The notes under the pieces: generated by a model
Seen by the model: the letters and a program-made list of their open reading frames with translations, nothing else
Told to the model about the DNA's origin: nothing
The model's database searches: none
DNA from: Actinokineospora diospyrosa
GTDB taxonomy: Bacteria > Actinomycetota > Actinomycetes > Mycobacteriales > Pseudonocardiaceae
Direction of reading: 5' to 3'
Assembly: GCF_024171925.1 (NCBI RefSeq)
Contig: NZ_JAMTCO010000009.1
Coordinates: 276,705-340,704, forward strand
Length of the DNA stretch: 64,000 nucleotides
Shown: in pieces, positions 61,712 to 64,000 of the stretch
Layout of the letters: each line of letters begins with the position of its first letter
Position numbering within the stretch: position 1 is the stretch's first letter
Made by a program: the position numbers and the translations under genes

Positions 61712-61760
61712 CACCCACCGGGGTGTCAATTGGTCAGATCGAGGTGTCCATTTGCTGGAC
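61712..61760. promoter_or_regulatory. Putative Rrf2 operator region of sulfur operon
   Basis: A perfect inverted repeat GTCCA-TTTGC-TGGAC lies at 61746-61760, about 92 bases upstream of the SsuD-like gene. A partial direct repeat of GGTGTC-A/C-A occurs near 61715 and 61744. Assignment to the Rrf2 protein is an inference. Confidence 0.45.
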
Positions 61761-61777
61761 GCGGTCCGGCACCACCT

Positions 61778-62467
61778 CTACAGTCGCGCCGCCCCGGCCG
61801 CTTTGAGCTGCCTGCGGAGCTCGTCGCGGTGGTCTCGATCACCGGTGAAGACGAGGGCGGTGTGCTCGGGGGTGCGCAGCACCAGGACGGGATCGCCGAC
61901 GCGGGGGATGTGCACGACGCTGAAGGAGCGGGAGAGGGTCGTGGGGCCGCTGGAGTGGCTGACGGTCACCTCGACGGTGACCTGCGTGTCGCCGCCGTGC
62001 TTGCCGGTGTCCTGGGTGGCGGTGACCTCGCCCGCGTGCCTGCTCCCGTGCGCGATCAGCGTCTCCACCAAGGGGGCGTACTTCGCCCGCTCCCGCGTGC
62101 CGCTGATGACCAGCCACGTGCCCAGCAGCGCGGTCACCAGCAGGTACGCGCCGATGCCGACGTAGAGCCAGTTGGTGCCGGGCGCGCCCGCGAGCAGCAG
62201 GGCCAGGCCCGCGGCGAACAGGGTGGCCAGCAGCGCGTAGTGGATCAGCAGGATGCCCGCCGCCACGAACAGTGCGACGCACACCGCGATCCGGACCGCG
62301 AAAGCCGGGGCGCCCGCGGTGAGCTGCTCGTACAGCGTCCACCCGGCGAAAGCGGCACCCAAGCAGCCCAGCACGCCGACCAGCGCGCGCACCTGCCCGC
62401 GTCGGGCTGACCTGGCCCGCGGTGCGGGGGAGTCGCGGGGGTCGGCGGGGAGGGGGAGCTCGGCCAC
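61778..62467 (-). CDS. Membrane protein of unknown function
   Basis: 229 residues from a GTG at 62467. A charged N-terminal tail is followed by four membrane helices (ALVGVLGCLGAAFAGWTLYE, AVRIAVCVALFVAAGILLIH, LLATLFAAGLALLLAGAPGT, YVGIGAYLLVTALLGTWLVI), then an 90-residue soluble domain with beta pattern (GEVTATQDTGKHGGDTQVTV, RSFSVVHIPRVGDPVLVLRT). No family recognised. It ends 124 bases before the SsuD-like gene on the same strand. Confidence 0.7.
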   Translation of the reverse strand: MAELPLPADPRDSPAPRARSARRGQVRALVGVLGCLGAAFAGWTLYEQLTAGAPAFAVRIAVCVALFVAAGILLIHYALLATLFAAGLALLLAGAPGTNWLYVGIGAYLLVTALLGTWLVISGTRERAKYAPLVETLIAHGSRHAGEVTATQDTGKHGGDTQVTVEVTVSHSSGPTTLSRSFSVVHIPRVGDPVLVLRTPEHTALVFTGDRDHRDELRRQLKAAGAARL

Positions 62468-62528
62468 GGCGAGAGCACATCACGTCCCGCCGGTGGGGCT
62501 TGACTCGGGCCGCTCGTCGAGAGACTCT

Positions 62529-62549
62529 GAAAGAGAAATTTCGAAAGAG
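62529..62549 (+). promoter_or_regulatory. Repeat-rich promoter region of ArsR-type gene
   Basis: Two direct repeats GAAAGAG (62529-62535 and 62543-62549) with a small palindrome GAAATTTC between them, in an AT-rich patch ending 14 bases before the ATG. They may be the binding site of the regulator. Confidence 0.45.
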
Positions 62550-62563
62550 TTCCTTCAGATTGG

Positions 62564-63154
62564 ATGATCATGGCCGAGTTGCCGCCGCGGCTGCGGGTGC
62601 GCGATGTGGAGTTGATGCGGGCGCTGGCGCACCCGCTGCGGACGGCGTTGCTGAGCTACCTCATGGCGGTCGGGCAGCGCACGGCCAGCGAGTGCGCGAC
62701 CGCGGTCGACTCCTCGGCGTCGAACTGCAGTTGGCACCTGCGGCAGCTGCAGAAGTGGGGGCTGGTGGAGCCTGCCCCCGGTACTGACGGGCGGGAGCGG
62801 CCGTGGCGGGCGACGCAGGTCGGGTTGGAGATCGGCGAGTTCGAGGCCGACGGGGCGACCCGGGCCGCCCAGGTCGCGGCGTTCGGGGCGACGCTGGGCA
62901 ACGAGCAGGTGCTCACCCAGCGCTACCTCGACACCATGGGCGAGATGGACCCGCGCTGGCGCCGAGCGTCCCAGCTCAACCAGTACTCGTTGCGGATCAC
63001 CCCCGACGAGCTGACCGACCTGCACGCCGCCATCGACGCGCTGGTCAGGTCGTACGTCTCGACCATCCGCGGCGACGCCCCCGAGGAGGCGCGACCGGTG
63101 CAGGCGAGTTGGCGGGCGTTCCTGCGCATCGAGGCCGACGGGCGGCCGAGCTGA
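62564..63154 (+). CDS. ArsR-type winged-helix regulator
   Basis: 196 residues, ATG at 62564 (a second ATG at 62570). The HTH region is RVRDVELMRALAHPLRTALL, RTASECATAVDSSASNCSWH, LRQLQKWGLVEPAPGTDGRE, with the usual winged-helix pattern and without the metal Cys of ArsR/SmtB. The second half is a helical dimer part. It overlaps the MFS gene (ATGA), so it probably represses its own transporter. Confidence 0.9.
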   Translation: MIMAELPPRLRVRDVELMRALAHPLRTALLSYLMAVGQRTASECATAVDSSASNCSWHLRQLQKWGLVEPAPGTDGRERPWRATQVGLEIGEFEADGATRAAQVAAFGATLGNEQVLTQRYLDTMGEMDPRWRRASQLNQYSLRITPDELTDLHAAIDALVRSYVSTIRGDAPEEARPVQASWRAFLRIEADGRPS

Positions 63155-64000
63155 TGAGGGACCTGCTGGGGCGGGGCCCGTTCGTCCGGCTGTGGGTCGC
63201 CGGGCTGTTCGAGGAGGCCGCCGAGTGGATGGCGCAGGTGGCGCTGCCGGTCTACATCTACCAGAGCACCGGCTCGGCGGGGTCGACCGCGTTGGCGATG
63301 GTCGCGGGACTGCTGCCCACGGTGCTGCTCAGCCCGGTCACCGGCGTTCTCGTGGACCGGTGGGACCGTCGCAGGCTGCTGTTGGGTGTGTGCCTGCTGC
63401 AGGCGGCGGTGTTGCTGCCGTTGTTGCTGGGGCGGGATTCGGGGTTGGTGATCGCGGTGCTGGTGGCCCAGTCGGCGGTCGCGGCGGTGTTCGAGCCGAC
63501 TCGCTCGGCGCTGGTGCCCGCCGTGGTGCGCGCTGAGCAGTTGACGGCCGCGAACGCGTTGATGGGGTTCAACAGCAGCGCGGCCCGCTTGGTGGGCAGT
63601 GCCCTGGGTGGCGTCGTGCTGGGGGTGTTCGGCCTCCAGTGGGTGGTGGTCGGCGCGGTCGCCGCCCTGGTGGCCGCCGCGGCGTTGCTGGTGTCCGCGA
63701 TGCCGGGGTCCGCTGTGGTCTCCGAGCGCTCACCGATGGTGCGGCAATGGACCGCGGGAGTGGGCGAGTTCCGGCGCGGTCCACTTCGGACCCTGGGGAT
63801 CACGCTGGTGCTCGTCTCGGTCGCCCAGGGGATGTTCCTCGTCCTGTTCGTGGTGTTCGTGACCGGTCCGCTGGGCGCGGGGGAGGCCGAAGTCGGCCTG
63901 CTGCGCGGTGTCCAGGCGATCGGCGGGCTCGCGGCGGGGGTGGTGCTCGCGACGATGGCGCGCGGTGCGGGCCCGCGCGCTCTCCTCGGCTGGGGCGGGC
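63154..64000 (+). CDS. MFS transporter, 3' end cut by window
   Basis: At least 282 residues from the ATG at 63154, which overlaps the ArsR-type stop; the frame is open to the window edge. Eight or more membrane helices with the MFS loop DRWDRRRLLLG after helix 2, of the same subgroup as the MFS at the left edge (MRDLLGRGPFVRLWVAGLFE). Efflux of drugs or metabolites under control of the upstream repressor is expected. Substrate unknown. Confidence 0.88.
   Translation, partial: MRDLLGRGPFVRLWVAGLFEEAAEWMAQVALPVYIYQSTGSAGSTALAMVAGLLPTVLLSPVTGVLVDRWDRRRLLLGVCLLQAAVLLPLLLGRDSGLVIAVLVAQSAVAAVFEPTRSALVPAVVRAEQLTAANALMGFNSSAARLVGSALGGVVLGVFGLQWVVVGAVAALVAAAALLVSAMPGSAVVSERSPMVRQWTAGVGEFRRGPLRTLGITLVLVSVAQGMFLVLFVVFVTGPLGAGEAEVGLLRGVQAIGGLAAGVVLATMARGAGPRALLGWGG

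Overview
The window is about 72-75% GC by eye. It uses many GTG starts, and most gene pairs are coupled by ATGA or GTGA overlaps. The gene content is typical of a filamentous actinobacterium: ECF sigma factors with membrane anti-sigma parts, LLM flavin monooxygenases, P450 plus ferredoxin, MHYT, CGNR, GtrA, MAB_1171c-type and DUF7144 proteins, and an ABC sugar importer without its own ATPase. The order Pseudonocardiales (Actinokineospora, Saccharothrix, Actinosynnema and relatives) is the best guess. This is an inference from gene style, not a database result. No rRNA, tRNA, CRISPR array, transposase or integrase was recognised, so this looks like a chromosomal stretch of accessory and housekeeping genes.

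Region by region. 0-7.9 kb: the end of an MFS transporter, two tandem secreted FG-GAP proteins, a large secreted galactose-oxidase-like copper radical enzyme carrying four discoidin/CBM32-like domains, and an ECF sigma/anti-sigma pair. 8-15 kb: htpG, a two-gene ABC exporter, a cytochrome P450 with a small ferredoxin on the opposite strand (separated by a perfect 16-bp inverted repeat), an AhpD-like protein and a GtrA protein. 15-19.3 kb: a secreted intradiol dioxygenase and an amidohydrolase, divergent from an aldo/keto reductase across a palindromic operator, then a TetR regulator. 19.6-22.9 kb: a 1092-residue protein fusing an ECF sigma factor, a zinc-binding anti-sigma motif, one membrane helix and an outer region of eight 80-residue repeats. 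23-31 kb: a cyclase-like protein, a secreted cyclophilin, a three-gene LLM monooxygenase operon, a CGNR regulator, an EamA exporter and a LysR regulator. 31-37.6 kb: a heme-oxygenase-like diiron protein, a sugar ABC importer with a LacI-like operator, an XRE-cupin regulator with its own palindrome, and an MHYT sensor. 37.7-43.6 kb: a MacAB-like efflux operon headed by a frameshifted lipoprotein gene, divergent from a two-component system. 44-50.5 kb: a large MalT-type LuxR regulator, an IMPase-like protein, a two-HTH Lrp regulator and a proline-iminopeptidase-like hydrolase.

50.5-54.2 kb holds the most interesting unit: a coupled operon XRE repressor, ImmA/IrrE protease, MAB_1171c-type membrane protein (with a nonapeptide-repeat tail) and a P450-like protein in which the heme-ligand Cys is Ser and the oxygen-activating Thr is also absent. 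Two copies of a TAACT-N3-AGTT palindrome lie upstream. A plausible reading is a protease-relieved repressor circuit that controls a membrane sensor and a non-canonical heme protein.

54.9-64 kb: a membrane diguanylate cyclase, then a set of minus-strand genes that look like organosulfur uptake and oxidation (SsuA-like binding protein, DsbA/FrnE-like protein, cupin, Rrf2 regulator, hydrolase, SsuD-like LLM monooxygenase), a small membrane protein, and an ArsR-type regulator coupled to an MFS transporter that runs off the right edge.
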